Origin: Peromyscus leucopus
Taxonomy: Eukaryota > Chordata > Mammalia > Rodentia > Cricetidae
NCBI RefSeq assembly: GCF_004664715.2
Contig: NC_051069.1
Span: forward strand, 74,608,647 to 74,672,646
Direction of reading: 5' to 3'
Length of the DNA: 64,000 nucleotides
In this document: piece by piece, positions 10,900 through 23,270 of the stretch
How the letters are laid out: each line of letters starts with the position of its first letter
Numbering within the stretch: position 1 is the stretch's first letter
Notes under the pieces: model-generated
The model's database searches: none
What the model was told of the DNA's origin: nothing
What the model saw: only the letters and a program-made list of their open reading frames with translations
Position numbers and translations under genes: made by a program

Positions 10900-11064
10900 T
10901 GCAACACCATGGTGCAAAATCTCATTGTGTTTTTGATTTTTATTTCCCTAATGATTAATGGTGCTAAGTATCTTTTATGTGGTTATTGATTACTCTTTAT
11001 ATATTCTTTTAAACTATATCTATTTTAATCCTTCGCACAGTTTGAGTTGTCTACTTGGTTGTGT
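10900..11064 (-). mobile_element. Ancient L1 (L1M-type) fragment
   Basis: Contains ctcattgtgtttttgatttt, tatttccctaatgattaatg and agtatcttttatgtggttat, colinear with antisense L1M. The element breaks at the (TG)n that follows. Confidence 0.7.
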
Positions 11065-11094
11065 GTGTGTGTGTGTGAGTGTGTGTGTGTGTGT
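11061..11094. repeat. (TG)n microsatellite, one interruption
   Basis: TG/GTG run with a single GAG interruption. Confidence 0.95.
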
Positions 11095-11141
11095 TATTGA
11101 AAATTATCAGGTTTAATCCTTCTCTTTCTTCATTATCTGTA

Positions 11142-11484
11142 TGTCTTAGTTAGGGTTTTTATTGCTGTGAAGAGACACTATGACCATGGCAACTCTTATA
11201 AAGAAGCATTTAATTGGGGCCGAGGGAGCCCACTTACAGTTTCAGTTCAGTCCAATACCACCATGGCGGGGAGCATGGTGGCATGCAGGCAGATGTGATG
11301 CTGGAGCTGAAAACCCTACATCTTGACTCAGAAGCCACAGGAAGTCGACTGACTGTTACACTGACTGAAGCTCAAGAAAAGAGACCTCAAAGCCCGCCCC
11401 CACAGTGACACACTTCCTCCAACAAGTCCACACCTCCTAATAGTGCCACACCCTTTGGGGGCCATTTTTTTTCAAACCACCACA
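11142..11484 (-). mobile_element. MaLR-type solo LTR with 5-bp target duplication
   Basis: The sequence reads tgtcttagttagggttttta at the left and accaccaca at the right, so TG...CA in both senses. The flanks are ctgta (11137-11141) and ctgtg (11485-11489), a 4-of-5 match that fits the 5-bp duplication of ERVL/MaLR elements. It contains ggcaactcttataaagaagc, agaaaagagacctcaaagcc and cctcctaatagtgccac. Related copies are at 34084 and 49660. Confidence 0.78.
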
Positions 11485-11489
11485 CTGTG

Positions 11490-13060
11490 GCATCTTCTTC
11501 TTTTCTGAACAAAATAATTCTCTTCTTGCACTATAAGACTCCATTCATGTCCCCATTATCATCGTTCCTTGTTAATATTAAATATCTACCCAGCTTAATA
11601 TTTATTCAGTTTCACATGTGTCAAACATGTTTACCAAATGTTCTCTCTTCCTATGTTTCAATTGGCATGTTAGATGAGACTATTCTCAATGATTTTTCAC
11701 TGTTGTAAGAGTGGAGTTTGCAGAGTTTACCTGTTCATTAAAATAGTTAAAACTGCACTTAAATTCAGGAAACTGAGTCTAGAGTTTATGATTTGATGAT
11801 TATCCTACCTGGTTCAATGACATTAACCACTAAGTCAAGCTAATATTACTCTGGATAAGTAAGTTATATTACACGGTCAAAGGTAATGAAAACTGAAGGA
11901 AAAATGAATTTGTGGTAAGCATATAAAGTAATTGCCATAATCAAAGGGGAACTTAAAAAAATTGAGTTTAGAAATACATTCTACATGAATGATAATGCCA
12001 ACCTTGCAGTAACCAATAGTGGTCTCACTAGAACTTGCCACTTGAAGGAATGGGATGAACATTATTTTAGATAGTTGAACAAATTAATTTCCAAAAGTGA
12101 ACATTCTGTTTGTCTGGGTACAACGTAGCATTGCTAGTCCACCGTGCATTTCTTGAATCAGAAAAGCTTTGTTTTTCAGTTACTGTCCATCTCCTCCTCC
12201 TTCCTCATCAGGAACAACTGTATTTCCAGAGATTCCCATTAGTGCTTTATCACCCCTCCAAGTTTCTGGACACCATCTGTTCACACGACCCTCAGCTTCA
12301 TTCTCTATCTAAACAACTTTGATCCAACTAAGCCCTCACCACGAAAAGCAGCTTTTAGAGATCACAAGACTAGAGAAAGAAGGCAGAAAGTGAATGAAAT
12401 GCTCCAGTCGACCATAAATGCATGAGCTCAGCAGCAGAAAAAACCTTGAATTTATATAAATTTATGAAAATGGAAGGTTTTTAAAAGTGCTTTTGTATCG
12501 GACTTTCTAAAAGTACACTTTTTTTTCTTTTTAATGGGAAATTCACATTTGAATGAAAAGATAGAACATAGAATTTTCATTTTAAATGTTTACCAGAGAA
12601 GCTTCCCCTTCACTTATATTACATGCTTAATATAAGTTCAAAAACAGATTTTAGAACACTTATGTCCAATAAGCAAGATGCATTTCATGAGTCAAAGCAC
12701 AACTAGGCAAGATCTCAAAAGCTCCGAGTGACCGATGGTATTTTAAGGGGTGGCATCATTATAGCTATTCGCCATCAAGGTAAATCTGGAGCTAGTTTAC
12801 AGAATAGAACGTAGAGACAAGAAACACAGGAGGCTGAAGAGACAGTCAGAAAAGCTAACAAGTCCCCAGGCCCTGCATGTGTAGCCTCTCTCTGTCCTCA
12901 GTATTGATTAGGCCTTTTCTTTCTCTCTGTAGACTGTGGCTTGCCCTCCTACCTGAATGCTCGCCTTGATTTGTTGCTGTCTCTATCTCCCTGAATCTGT
13001 TCAACAGGAATACAAGGTTGCAGATCTCCCCAGTTTTTATCTTTCTGTTGGAGTTAACAG
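11490..13060. other. AT-rich sequence, nothing recognised
   Basis: No clear repeat landmark or exon. Short open frames here have no recognisable domain. Confidence 0.5.
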
Positions 13061-13064
13061 CCAG

Positions 13065-13374
13065 AGCTGGGAGTGTAAGGACAACAATGAAAAGGCTTGG
13101 TGTATGAAGTGCTTCCCACATGAGTGTGAGGACTTGTGTTTAAACTACTAGAACACATCTAAAGCTGGACATGATAGCTGACGCCTGTAATCCAAGCATT
13201 CCTACTGTGAGATGGGAGGTGGAAACAGGTGAACACCCAAAAGGTAGCGGGGCATAAACAGTGCTGAACAACAAGATACCTTGTATCAAATAAGGTAGCC
13301 GAGAAGGGCCTACACCCAAGAGTGTCCTCTGGCTTCCACACATGTGCATGCACAGGTACCTACTCACACATGGG

Positions 13375-13428
<54 letters not shown>

Positions 13429-13460
13429 AGCATGCATGCACATGCACATACAAGCACACA
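13065..13460 (+). mobile_element. B4/RSINE1 SINE
   Basis: The ID-like head is degraded (ggcttggtgtatgaagtgct). The B1-like block (gctggacatgatagctgacgcctgtaatcc, about 13165-13195) and the RSINE1 3' block (gtcctctggcttccacacat) follow. It ends in the (AC)n tail typical of B4. Confidence 0.75.
13379..13425. repeat. (AC)n microsatellite
   Basis: About 23 AC units forming the tail of the RSINE1. Confidence 0.97.
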
Positions 13461-13464
13461 ATTT

Positions 13465-13643
13465 TTTTTCTTCTTCAGACAGCGTTTCTCTGTGTAGTTT
13501 TGGTGCCTGTCCTGGAACTCGCTTTGTAGACCAGGCTGGCCTCGAACTCACAGAGATCCACCTGGCTCTGCCTCCCCAGTACTGGGATTAAAGGCGTGCG
13601 CCGCTCCCGCTGCCACCACTGCCGCCACCACCACCACCCCTGT
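13465..13643 (-). mobile_element. B1 SINE with triplet-rich head
   Basis: Antisense B1 with ggcctcgaactcacagagat and gggattaaaggcgtgcgccg. The 5' end of the B1 (right side) has grown into an irregular (GCC/ACC)n stretch at about 13605-13640. Flanking cacaattt at 13457-13464 and 13644-13651 is the target duplication. Confidence 0.9.
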
Positions 13644-14200
13644 CACAATTTCTTTTTTTAATTTTAAATTTAAAAATGAAATGCTGCAAAATTGCAGACA
13701 CTGTTTAAGGAGCAAAAACTTTTGAAATCCACTCAAAGGTGCTGAGAACGAGCACTCCCAGGGTAAGAACAAAATTAGATTGCAATGCCATGGTAGGTTA
13801 GCATTTCTAGATAAAAATACACAAGCCAGTTGACTGTGGAAACTCATAAAAGGCTACAGGAACTTGGAGATCATCGCATCTTGTGTACAATACATTTTCT
13901 CTAATTCTTATACTACAGTGTGAATATTCCCCCAAAGGTATGATGGAAATCTTACTCAAATCCTACCCTATCACATGAAAGTTACTACTTAATTGTTTAT
14001 TGTATTAGTAAATGAACTAATGAATTGGTAAGTCATTCCATATCTCCTTCCAGAAAAAAAAAATATATATTTGTAGTTATGAGATAGGTAAGGAAGTAAA
14101 AAGTGAGAAGTAAAGAAATATACACAATCAAAGCAAATTGAAATTGTCTGATAGGAAACCAGGAAATAAACTCATTTTCTATAAATTATCAAAGGGAGGT

Positions 14201-14600
14201 TGAAGCTAGAGTTTTCCTGCCTGGCCCACAGTCAGGACAAATCTCTCTCACCCGCCAGTCCCACAGCCGCTCAGACCCAACCAAGTAAACACACAGAGAC
14301 TTATATTGCTTACAAACTGTATGGCCATGGCAGGCTTCTTGCTAACTTGCTAATTATATCTTAAATTAACCTATTTCTATTAATCTATAAGTTGCCACGT
14401 GGCTTGTGGCTTACTGGTATCTTAACATGTTGCTTCTCATGGCGGTGGCTGGCAGCACCTCTCTCAACAACCCTTCCTGTTCCCAAAATTCTCCTCTCTC
14501 CTTGTCCCACCTATACTTCCTGCCTGGCTACTGGCCAATCAGTGTTTTATTTATTAACCAATCAGAGCAACACACTTAACATACAGACTATCCCACAGCA
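14201..14600 (-). mobile_element. Solo LTR, ERVK-like (400 bp)
   Basis: In sense (minus) direction the element starts tgctgtgggatagtctgtat and ends ctctagcttca, giving TG...CA termini. Its flanks ggaggt (14195-14200) and gggggt (14601-14606) fit a 6-bp target duplication with one change. Two inverted CCAAT-type boxes (ctgattgg) lie in U3 and an atataagtctctg block lies toward the 3' end, consistent with a retroviral promoter. A second copy is at 40767-41157. No internal viral gene is present, so this is a recombined solo LTR. Confidence 0.83.
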
Positions 14601-14604
14601 GGGG

Positions 14605-17600
14605 GTGGTTTGTATGAATAATGATTGATCTTGCTGTTGCCTCCTTTGGCCTCATTTTATTCTGTGAAAAGGAGATCTGATCCCCTTATGGGTTGAAAAG
14701 AAAGGACAATTGAAGAATGATAAAGATGGGGGCATGGATTATGGAACAAGCTTCCAGAGAGAATCAGAGGACATTGTATAGATCAGAGGACATGGCAAAG
14801 AATAATCCTCACAAAGGAAAGGCCAAATTTCTCATTAGAGGAAGAAAAAAGGAGCCCAATGTTATGTAAGAATCAATAGGTCATCTTTAAAGCATAAATC
14901 TCAAGCTACATCCAGAGAAATTCTGAGCTGGAGAATTGTGTTGATCTTGACCACTGAAGAAAGAAAGAGAAGAGAGGCTGCTGGGTTAAGGTTTTGTGGT
15001 TAGAGGAGTACAACAGATTGTGAAGGCTGCCTGGGCAATGCGCTTAAGAGACACAGTACAGAGCTGTTAGCCCTGCAGGTCCCAGGTGATGGCAGAACAG
15101 CCTGTGAATTAAAGGAGGTTTGTTCCATTTCATTGGCGACCGTCAGCTCAGGAGTTCGTCACACACATTCAAGCAGAGGGTTACAGAGAGAAACCAATAA
15201 GAGAGCCTCATTGATGATGAGCAAAGCAGTATTTCTCATAAATTAATTTTCATGTTTATTTTGATAAGGCTAACAGTCCCTCTTAAGTGGAAGTCCTATG
15301 CCATCAGGATGCAGCATTTAACCTAACTGCGTACTTCACCCTCAATAAATAGCTGCTGATGAATCTACAAGAGAGAGGAAAGGAGAGAGAAGCGGGGGAA
15401 CTCTTCCAGGGATTTTATTTTGAACGAGTGATTATGTCCTCCTTAAGTTTCCTTAAAAGTGTTGAACTTTGTGAAAAGATAAACACTCACCACACATTTA
15501 CAGTGGAGAGTAATGTGCTCTGAATTGGCTTCAAATCTCTCACTTACTTTATAAGAAGATGGTAAAGGCATGTTGATTGTACATTAACTTAAGCAAAATC
15601 ATAAAGAGCAGCCAGTAAAGCGGTTTTATCCTCGTGAAAATATGGAGTCCATTTCTGACAAGAACATTAGATTAGCAAAAAGGTGTGTTGGTGAGACTGA
15701 TAAGACACTGACACAATTCACTCTCACTACTCAGGTTATGTGTAAAGATAAAAGTCTTCTAGATCCTAAAGAAATACATTATGGGAACTAGAAAGCTCAA
15801 TTCTAGGTAGAGTATAAATTTGTTTATTGTTGATATCAAGTAATCCTACAGAGGAAAATGATTCTAATTATTCAAATGACAGACCACTCTACACAAAGGA
15901 ACAGTTCATGGGGTAAATACTATTTTTTGAAATACACTTGTAGCCAAGTTTGTGACAATAAGAGAAAATTTTAAAAGAAGTTATATTAATGTTTAAAACC
16001 TGGTCTCGGCCAGGAGAGCTTCCTAATTAGAAAAGGGGTCTAGAGGTGAAAATGACCATAGGATCAGAGATAAGATGGACACATTTTGGGGTCACTTTTC
16101 TCAAGATTTCCATCTTCCAGAATTTTCCAAAGGCCAAATGTTATTTATCTTGAACAAGTCTCTAGACCTAGGGTATCTCTGGCAATGTTTGTGCAATGTG
16201 TAACTCTGGTGGATAATTTCCTACAATGTTCCAGCACAATTCAGTGCTGATAGACATGAGAAAAACTGCAAAACTAATCAATGGTAACTTACGAAAACTA
16301 TCATCAGGCTCAGTCTTCCCCCAGCTCCAAGATTAAGGAATACAGAAACTTGATCCTGCTTATCTTCTCGACACTCCTTGTGGACCACAGTTCCAGGTAA
16401 TCGGACCAGTTTTGAGTCGTGAGTGCTTATCCAACTCTCTAACAATCTAATTCAATATAAGATTAACAAAATGCTGACCCCTGAGTCCCTACTGCCTCCC
16501 TGCACGTATAACAGAGAGGTTATCTGGTAAACTGCTCTGCCCATGCCTTATCATGAGATACAATCCACATCATCTTCTCATAATTCAGCCCAGCTCCTGA
16601 AGTCTCTCATGGTGACCACTTCAAAAGCATCTATTCTGAAATTCCATGGGATCCCTAGCTACACTGAAAGGCCTTTGCCCCTGCCTTATCCTTTTGAGAT
16701 TGCTGGAAAAGGTCCCTGAGCCTCCACCCAAACCGGTGCCTGGTTGTGTATCGCCTACCTAGATTGCCAACAGTTGGCACATCATTTGTCACGAAGCAGC
16801 TTCCTAATAAATAAATATTGAAAACTGAACTGAAACATGCTGTGTTCTCAGTTCCCTCGCACCATCACCAGTGTGGTAGTTCCTTATCTACTCAGCTTCT
16901 GCTCCATTGTCAGGCAAGATGCCATCCCATGCAGGGCTCTAGCATAGCTCTTAATCCACCTAGAGCTATATTTTTACAGGTAACACACTAGCCTGGCCAA
17001 AAATTTCCAAACTACAGCAAGCACAATTTATTCCTTGGTCTAGTAGATTTTACAGGTGCCTCAATATTACCAAGGACTCTCTTATTGAACTTGATTTCCT
17101 CAGTCAAAACAAATTCTATGCAGTTCTCTTAAACCACCAAATCCCTGGTGTTTTAAAATACTATACATGGAATTCATTTTCTCGTTTGGATACATATGAC
17201 ATCATGCACAGCTTATGTGTAGGTGTTGACTTACATTCTGCCATCATCTAGAGCTATCTAATCCAAGTGTCATGGGCTGTTCTAGAACATTCTGAAACTT
17301 TATCAAATGATCACCAACATGTATCTCTTGGCAAGGGATATTTTAAATAAATATTCGGTTACTGACCTTTGTGTCAAGTAAAAAGTTAAGCAGAAAGCAT
17401 GTGTGGTGATAGCAGCCACCCAATCCCCGAGTGGACTCTGTTCAGAAAGGTTTTTAATCAGTCCACAATGTCAAAATGTTAAGATGAAATTACTATCAGA
17501 TGTTTACATGTGCACAGAAACGTCGTTCACTTGTGCTTTCTTCTTCTCTGTCGAGAACAATCGTCAGCTTGGAAAGGCCAGAAAAAAATAATGATAAGGC

Positions 17601-18425
17601 ACAGGGATTGGAAGAGCGGCTCTAAAAAAATTTACGTCTCACAATCTGGACAGAAGAAATGTGAATATTTTGGAGGTGAAAAAAGAGTTCTTTGAAAGGA
17701 GCCAGAGAACACAAAAGATAGGCCACCGTGGTTCACATTTCCAAAGACCAAGGACAGATTCTTTGAGTTATAAATCTGAAATGTGATGCGTTTTTAGTCA
17801 GATAATCAACTGATTTATGAAAATTTTGATGGGTAGTCTGTGAAAAGAAAGTGCTCATAATAAGAAACAAATCTTTGTTAACTAAAATAAGTTTGAAGTT
17901 TCTATTAATAAGTTAGCAAGAAATAGTACTATGACCACAGCATACGATGGGTTCAGAAAGATGTCAAACAAATTTACACTGTTTTGTTCTATATTGATGG
18001 AAGAATAATTAATTTGATTCTGGGGTTATTTAAGTATAAATTAGCTGAACATTTGTGATAAAAGAAAAAGCCAGTGTCAATTTAAAGGTAGTTCCCAGAG
18101 TGTCCACTTCATCCCACCAAGCATTATATTTAGCCTGTCAGACTTCTCAACAAACAGCGTGGACGATGATTGACAGCAAATACCCACGTGGTAGAAATAG
18201 GGAATGAAAGACTTCAACTGGCTTCAAAAATGAACCAAGTGAAACAAAAACAATAATTAGAAGAAATAAAAAAGTCATGTGGGCTGGGAGAACCAGAGTA
18301 TTATTGTGAGAACAGGAAAATAAAAAATTACAGAGTAAGTCACACAAAACTGGATCTGGGTGAAAAAAGGGGGGGTGGGGATGGGTTGGTTTCATAGGGC
18401 TCAGATCCCAACAGAAATGTATCAT
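14605..18425. other. Unique, AT-rich sequence without recognised elements
   Basis: This is one of the longest stretches without an identifiable transposon. I see no exon with splice signals plus coding content. Low transposon content can mark conserved non-coding DNA, but the sequence alone cannot show conservation. Confidence 0.5.
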
Positions 18426-18429
18426 CTCA

Positions 18430-18735
18430 TAGTTCTGGTAAATGTCTAAATCAAGGTGTTAGACAGAAGGCTAGGCTTCCTCTACTGTGACTCTTCCGTG
18501 TTGCTCCTCTATTCCTCTATTTGCTGACATTTGCTAGCATTCCTTGGCTACCAGATGAACCATTCCAGTCATGTGGTCTTCTCTGAGCACATGTCTATCT
18601 GTGCATCTTAATTTCCTCTTTTCATAAGGACAGCAGACATATTGGATTAGGGCCTGGTTACCTTTACAAAGAAACTTTACCTGAATAAGTTCATGTTCTG
18701 AGGTAGTGGGGGTTAGGATTTCAACATTGTTTTTA
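18430..18735 (-). mobile_element. MLT1 (MaLR) LTR remnant
   Basis: Antisense MLT1 pattern: tcctcttttcataaggacag, cagacatattggattagggc, taagttcatgttctgaggta and gtgggggttaggatttcaac. This is an ancient mammalian LTR without clear ends. Confidence 0.75.
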
Positions 18736-18739
18736 GGCA

Positions 18740-19440
18740 GGACATAATACAACTTATAAAAAAATAACGTATTGTGAATTAACAATAAGATGCCTAGCAG
18801 GACAGCTAAGAATGCACGGATGTGGAATAAGTGGACAGTTTTGCCTCTTGGGGTAGAATATGCCTGGGGGACTACAGCTATGTCTGGGCATTTAATGGGC
18901 ACACTCAGAGGAAAGAATCTGAATGGAGAGGGAATGTAAAACCAAGTTCTTAGAGCATGGTTTAAAAGAAATGTGCATCTTTAGCCTGAGGAAGAATAGG
19001 CATGGAGGAAATGAAAGCTGTCTCAAGTGTATGACCAGCTGGCTAAAAGCAGAAGTTGACTTGTTTTTTGTGATTCTGAGACTGGAATTATACAACTGAG
19101 AGAGATTGATTGAACTGGATGAAACATGATTCTACAAGTTAATGAGTCCAGAGGCAGCTGAAACTTCATGGGAAATACTGAAATCTCTGCCTTTGGATGT
19201 CTTCAAGCACAGGCTGAACAGAGAGGGGCAGTCAGATCAAAGCTGACTTACACCAAGAGCCGTCTGACCACAATGGTCAAGAATTTTATGCAGGAAGCAC
19301 ACTTTTAAGTAAAGAGTATTTACATTCAGCTGCAGTAATCTATGATACCTTATAAGGAAGTGAAATGTGCTAACCAACATTTAGGATTGTTTTCTATTTA
19401 TTACATAGAATAAGGCAGGAAAAGCACTAAGAATTACATA
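18740..19440. other. No recognised feature
   Basis: Unique-looking sequence with no repeat landmark and no convincing coding region. Confidence 0.5.
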
Positions 19441-19475
19441 TTTCAATCCTACAAGTAAATATTAAAGTGTTCTAA

Positions 19476-19628
19476 GCCGGGCGGTGGTGGCGCACGCCTT
19501 TAATCCCAGCACTCAGGAGGCAGAGCCAGGAGGATCTCTGTGAGTTCGAGGCCAGCCTGGGCTACCAAGTGAGTTCCAGGAAAGGTGCAAAGCTGCACAG
19601 AGAAACCCTGTCTCAAAAAACCAAAAAA

Positions 19629-19675
<47 letters not shown>

Positions 19676-19679
19676 AAAT
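19476..19679 (+). mobile_element. Young B1 SINE with perfect target duplication
   Basis: Near-consensus B1: gccgggcggtggtggcgcac, ctttaatcccagcactcagg, gagttcgaggccagcctggg and aaaccctgtctc. It ends in a (AAAT)n tail of about 14 units. The 12-bp target duplication aaagtgttctaa is identical at 19464-19475 and 19680-19691. High identity and an intact tail suggest recent insertion. Confidence 0.97.
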
Positions 19680-19971
19680 AAAGTGTTCTAAATAAACATA
19701 GAATAAAGATTGAAAACCCACAAGACCAAATAAAAGAAAGCAAACCCTATCCAGTCACAGGAATTTTAAAATAAAGTAGCATTTCAACTTTTAGGAAGGC
19801 TATGTGAACAATGGAATCTAGACTAGACTATAGAATATTTAACAGGGAAAAGCAATCTCCTCCTAATACCCAGGAGCATAGACAAAACAGGAAAGACAGA
19901 TGCTGCTGATCTGGAGACAAGAGATTTCTCTGAAGGAAGTTTGGAGTGGGGAAGAGGTCCAGGAAGGATCA

Positions 19972-20110
19972 GCCAGTGGAAAGGGCACTGGGCTGGGAGT
20001 AAGTCAGAGACCAGCTGGGTTTGGCTCTGCCACCAACCAGCTGCATTGATTTCACAAAACACACCCCTATTCCTCTGTTTGCTCTGTTATTTAAGGGAAA
20101 GCAACCAGAT
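19972..20110 (+). mobile_element. MIR SINE
   Basis: Sense MIR: aaagggcactgggctgggag, agctgggtttggctctgcca and ccaaccagctgcattgattt, matching the MIR body and core. Ancient and diverged. Confidence 0.7.
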
Positions 20111-20387
20111 GATGTTTTAACAATTTCCCCCAGCTGTGCAACCGTGATGCTGATGAGTACCCACGGGCAGAGAATGAAGACGTGCTTCAACCCCCTCAAG
20201 CAAGAAAAGCTCAACTTTAAAGACCCAAGGAAAGAAATCAGAAAGTAACTGATTGAAAACTGAAACAAAGGAATAGGGTTTTTTGGTTGTTGTTTTTTTT
20301 CCTTTAACTGTAAATGGGATGTGCTAATACACAAAGCAACTGTATTCAAAGATTGTTTCATGGAAAAATTCAAAGAAAAGTCATTAA

Positions 20388-20657
20388 TCAATGCTAGAGA
20401 GATTTGCTCAGTGGGTAAGGCATATGTTGGGCAAGCCTGAGGACCAGAGCTCAAACACCCAGAACTCAAGTACATTTGGGTATGGAAGGTTTGTCTATAA
20501 TTCCAGATAGGAGAGGCAGACAGAAGACACCCTGGAAGCTCATAGGACAGCTAGTCTGGCCATATGCATCAGTGACCAACAACAACAGCAAAAAGATCCT
20601 GTCTCAAAAAAGGTGGAAGATGAGAGCTGACTACCAAGGTTGTCCTCTGACCCACCC

Positions 20658-20706
<49 letters not shown>

Positions 20707-20715
20707 ATATACACA
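20388..20715 (+). mobile_element. B4/RSINE1 SINE
   Basis: Head gagagatttgctcagtgggt, B-box-like caagcctgaggaccagagct, middle ggaagctcataggacagcta, then gatcctgtctcaaaaaaggt and the 3' block ggttgtcctctgacccaccc. It ends in (AC)n at 20660-20704. Confidence 0.82.
20660..20704. repeat. (AC)n microsatellite
   Basis: About 22 AC units at the 3' end of the RSINE1. Confidence 0.97.
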
Positions 20716-21063
20716 AAATAAAAGCCATTAATTAGTGTTAAGTCCCCAGGTACTTCCTCTGCAATTAAGACTTTTTAAAAAAAATCTAACATATTGAATT
20801 TGACATAATTTAGCATTTTGTATAAATTCCACCAAATGATTTTTCCATCTAAAGAGGTTAGAAATCTACAGAAACAACTAACATCTATTCCTAATTCAGA
20901 ATAATGTGTGCAATGAAACAAGAAGGTTGAACATGCCAGAAAGACTTAAGGAAGTGGTGGTACTCAGACAGACTTTGAAAGGATGTGGGAATTTATTTAA
21001 CACAAAAAAATGGAGAAGTATTTCCAGCACAATGTTCAAAGGTACATAAGTCAGAAACAAATT

Positions 21064-21168
21064 GATTTGAGGGATCACACCAGGTTGTGAGATTTGAGGG
21101 ATCACACCAGGTTGAGAGATTTGAGGGATGACACCAGGTTGAGAGATTTGAGGGATCATACCAGGTTG
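21064..21168. repeat. 27-bp minisatellite, 4 copies
   Basis: Units begin at 21064, 21091, 21118 and 21145. The unit starts gatttgagggatcacaccag and ends gttgaga, with one or two substitutions per copy and no indel. The length is a multiple of three, so open frames run through it on both strands. On the minus strand a nine-residue block ending QPGVIPQIS repeats. Confidence 0.95.
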
Positions 21169-21288
21169 CATATTTCTGAAACAAAAGTGCTAAGATTAGG
21201 ATGGAGGAGGATTTTCTCCCAAAGGGCTTCCAGGTCACTGCCACACCAAAGGGCTTTCTTTCCTTTCCTTTTTTTTTTTTTTTTTTTT

Positions 21289-21469
<181 letters not shown>

Positions 21470-21479
21470 CTAAATAATT

Positions 21480-21985
21480 TGAGAATTCAAACACAAGTCC
21501 TGTATTTACATCGTTTCTCCCCTCCCTTTCCTCTTTCCTCTCCCTCCAGCCTCTTCCTGTTCCTCACTCCACTCCCTCTCACTTTTTTCCTTTAATTATT
21601 ATTATTACAAGTTATATACATACAAATATATAAGTACAACTTGCTAAGTCCATTTAGGGTTGCTCTTATGTGTGCATTTTTATACCACTTGGTATGGGAT
21701 GACCAATTAGGGGGATTTCTCCCGTCCACTCTGGCATGTCAGCTGGTGCCAGGTCTTGTTTAGGCAGCCATATTGTTGAGATGTTATGGTGCATTGTCCT
21801 TATCATATGTAGAGGACATAATCCCGCAGCAGACATCTTGGCCTTCTGGCTCTAACATCTTTCTTCCTCCTCTGTAGAGATGTTCCTTGAGCCTCATGCA
21901 TAGGGATTCTTGTTCATTAACTATTTTTAAGGTCATAAAAGGAGCTATATGTTTTCTCACAGTAAAATCAAGCACAGCATAATCT
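21480..21985 (-). mobile_element. L1 LINE 3'-region fragment
   Basis: Antisense rodent L1 landmarks: ccacttggtatgggatgacc, cccgtccactctggcatgtc, gtcttgtttaggcagccata and ttctggctctaacatctttc. Older than the neighbouring L1. Confidence 0.7.
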
Positions 21986-22039
21986 CCTAAGTAATTATGG
22001 ATTCATTTGCGGGGGAGTATGGGAAAGGAATGAGAAATA

Positions 22040-22800
22040 CTTTTATTGATTAATTTTTTATTTTTATTAAGAAATTTTTTATTTAATTTACATACCAATA
22101 ACAGATGCCCCTTTTCCTTTCTCCCACCCCTCAAGCATTCCCCCAACCCACCCCCCATTCCCTCCTATAAGAAAGTAAGGCCTCCCATGGGGAGTCAGCA
22201 GAGCCTGGTACATCCAGTAGAGGCAGGTCCGACTCCCTCTCCCTGCCTCAAGGCTGTGCGAGGTGTCCCACCATAAGTAATGGGCTCCAAAAAGCCAGCT
22301 TATGCACCAGGGAAGGATCCTGATCCTACTACAGGGGGCCCCTTAAGCAGATCAAGCTACACAACTGTCTGGCTTATGCAGAGGCCCTAGTCCAGTTCTG
22401 TGGAGGCTCCACTGGTGTTGGTCTAAAGTTCATGAGTTCCCACTAGTTTGGTTTGGTTGTCTCTGTACATTTCCCCATCATGATATTGATGCCCCTTGCT
22501 CATTGAATCCCTCTTCTCTCTCTTTGACTGGACTCCTGGAGCTCAGCCTGGTGTTTGGCTGTGGATCTCTGCATCTGCTTCCATCAGTTACTGGAGAAAG
22601 GCTCTATGATGATAGTTAGGGTATCCACCAATCTGATTACTAGGGTAAGCCAGTTCAGGTACCCTCTCTACTATTGCTAGTAGTCTAAGCTGGGGTCATC
22701 CTTGTGGATTCCTGGGAACTTCCCTAGCACCTGGTTTCTCCTTATTCCCGTGATGTCTCCATCTATCATGGTATCTCTTTCATTGGATCACCTAAAGTAT
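22040..22800 (-). mobile_element. L1 (Lx-like) 3'UTR, 5'-truncated
   Basis: Antisense order: AT-rich tail, C-rich tract (22100-22165), agaaagtaaggcctcccatg, caaggctgtgcgaggtgtcc, ccaaaaagccagcttatgca, tgaatccctcttctctctct, ctgcatctgcttccatcagt and gggtcatccttgtggattcc. This is the 3' untranslated region only. Confidence 0.88.
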
Positions 22801-23227
22801 TGTGAGAGATGGCATCCGATCAGAGATGCTTAATAAAAGGCTTTATCAATGGAAAGTAACTGTAAATGTTACACCTGGATGAGCAAAGTTCACAGAACGG
22901 GACTGCAAAAGACCCACATAATATCAAAGTCCAGAGTTGTCATCCAGACTTGTGAGGTGTCTAGGGTGTGTTTTTACACATACCCATCAGACTGTGCATG
23001 TATGTGTGGTACTAGCTTTGACTTCACTGGTGTGCTGGTGTGAGCTGGCCATCTGATTCTTAGCCCACACTTGATTTGGATTGAAGAATAGAGGGAATAG
23101 GCAGAACTTGTTTTTTGAAAAGTCAGAGGATGAAAGATCAAACTTGACTTCTTCAGCAATATAAAGCCAGAGCGGTGAAGCCTAACACTAAGTTTAACAG
23201 CTTGTAGTTGAAAAAGCAACAGAGTTG

Positions 23228-23228
<1 letters not shown>

Positions 23229-23270
<42 letters not shown>
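23229..23270. repeat. (TG)n microsatellite
   Basis: About 20 TG units. Confidence 0.97.

Noticed and set aside
16290..16870. Possible old LTR ending in aataaataaatattg
   Set aside because: No TG...CA ends, no duplication and no second copy in the window.
19969..20475. 168-codon minus-strand frame, the longest in the window
   Set aside because: It overlaps an antisense MIR and the head of an RSINE1 and has no known domain. Its composition follows the DNA.
21064..21168. Regular 27-bp repeats as a possible CRISPR array
   Set aside because: Units are directly adjacent with no spacers, and the surroundings are mammalian. It is a minisatellite.
20993..21244. Peptide repeat QPGVIPQIS as a repetitive protein
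   Set aside because: Only four minisatellite units are involved, and frames on both strands stay open because the unit is 27 bp. No supporting gene structure.
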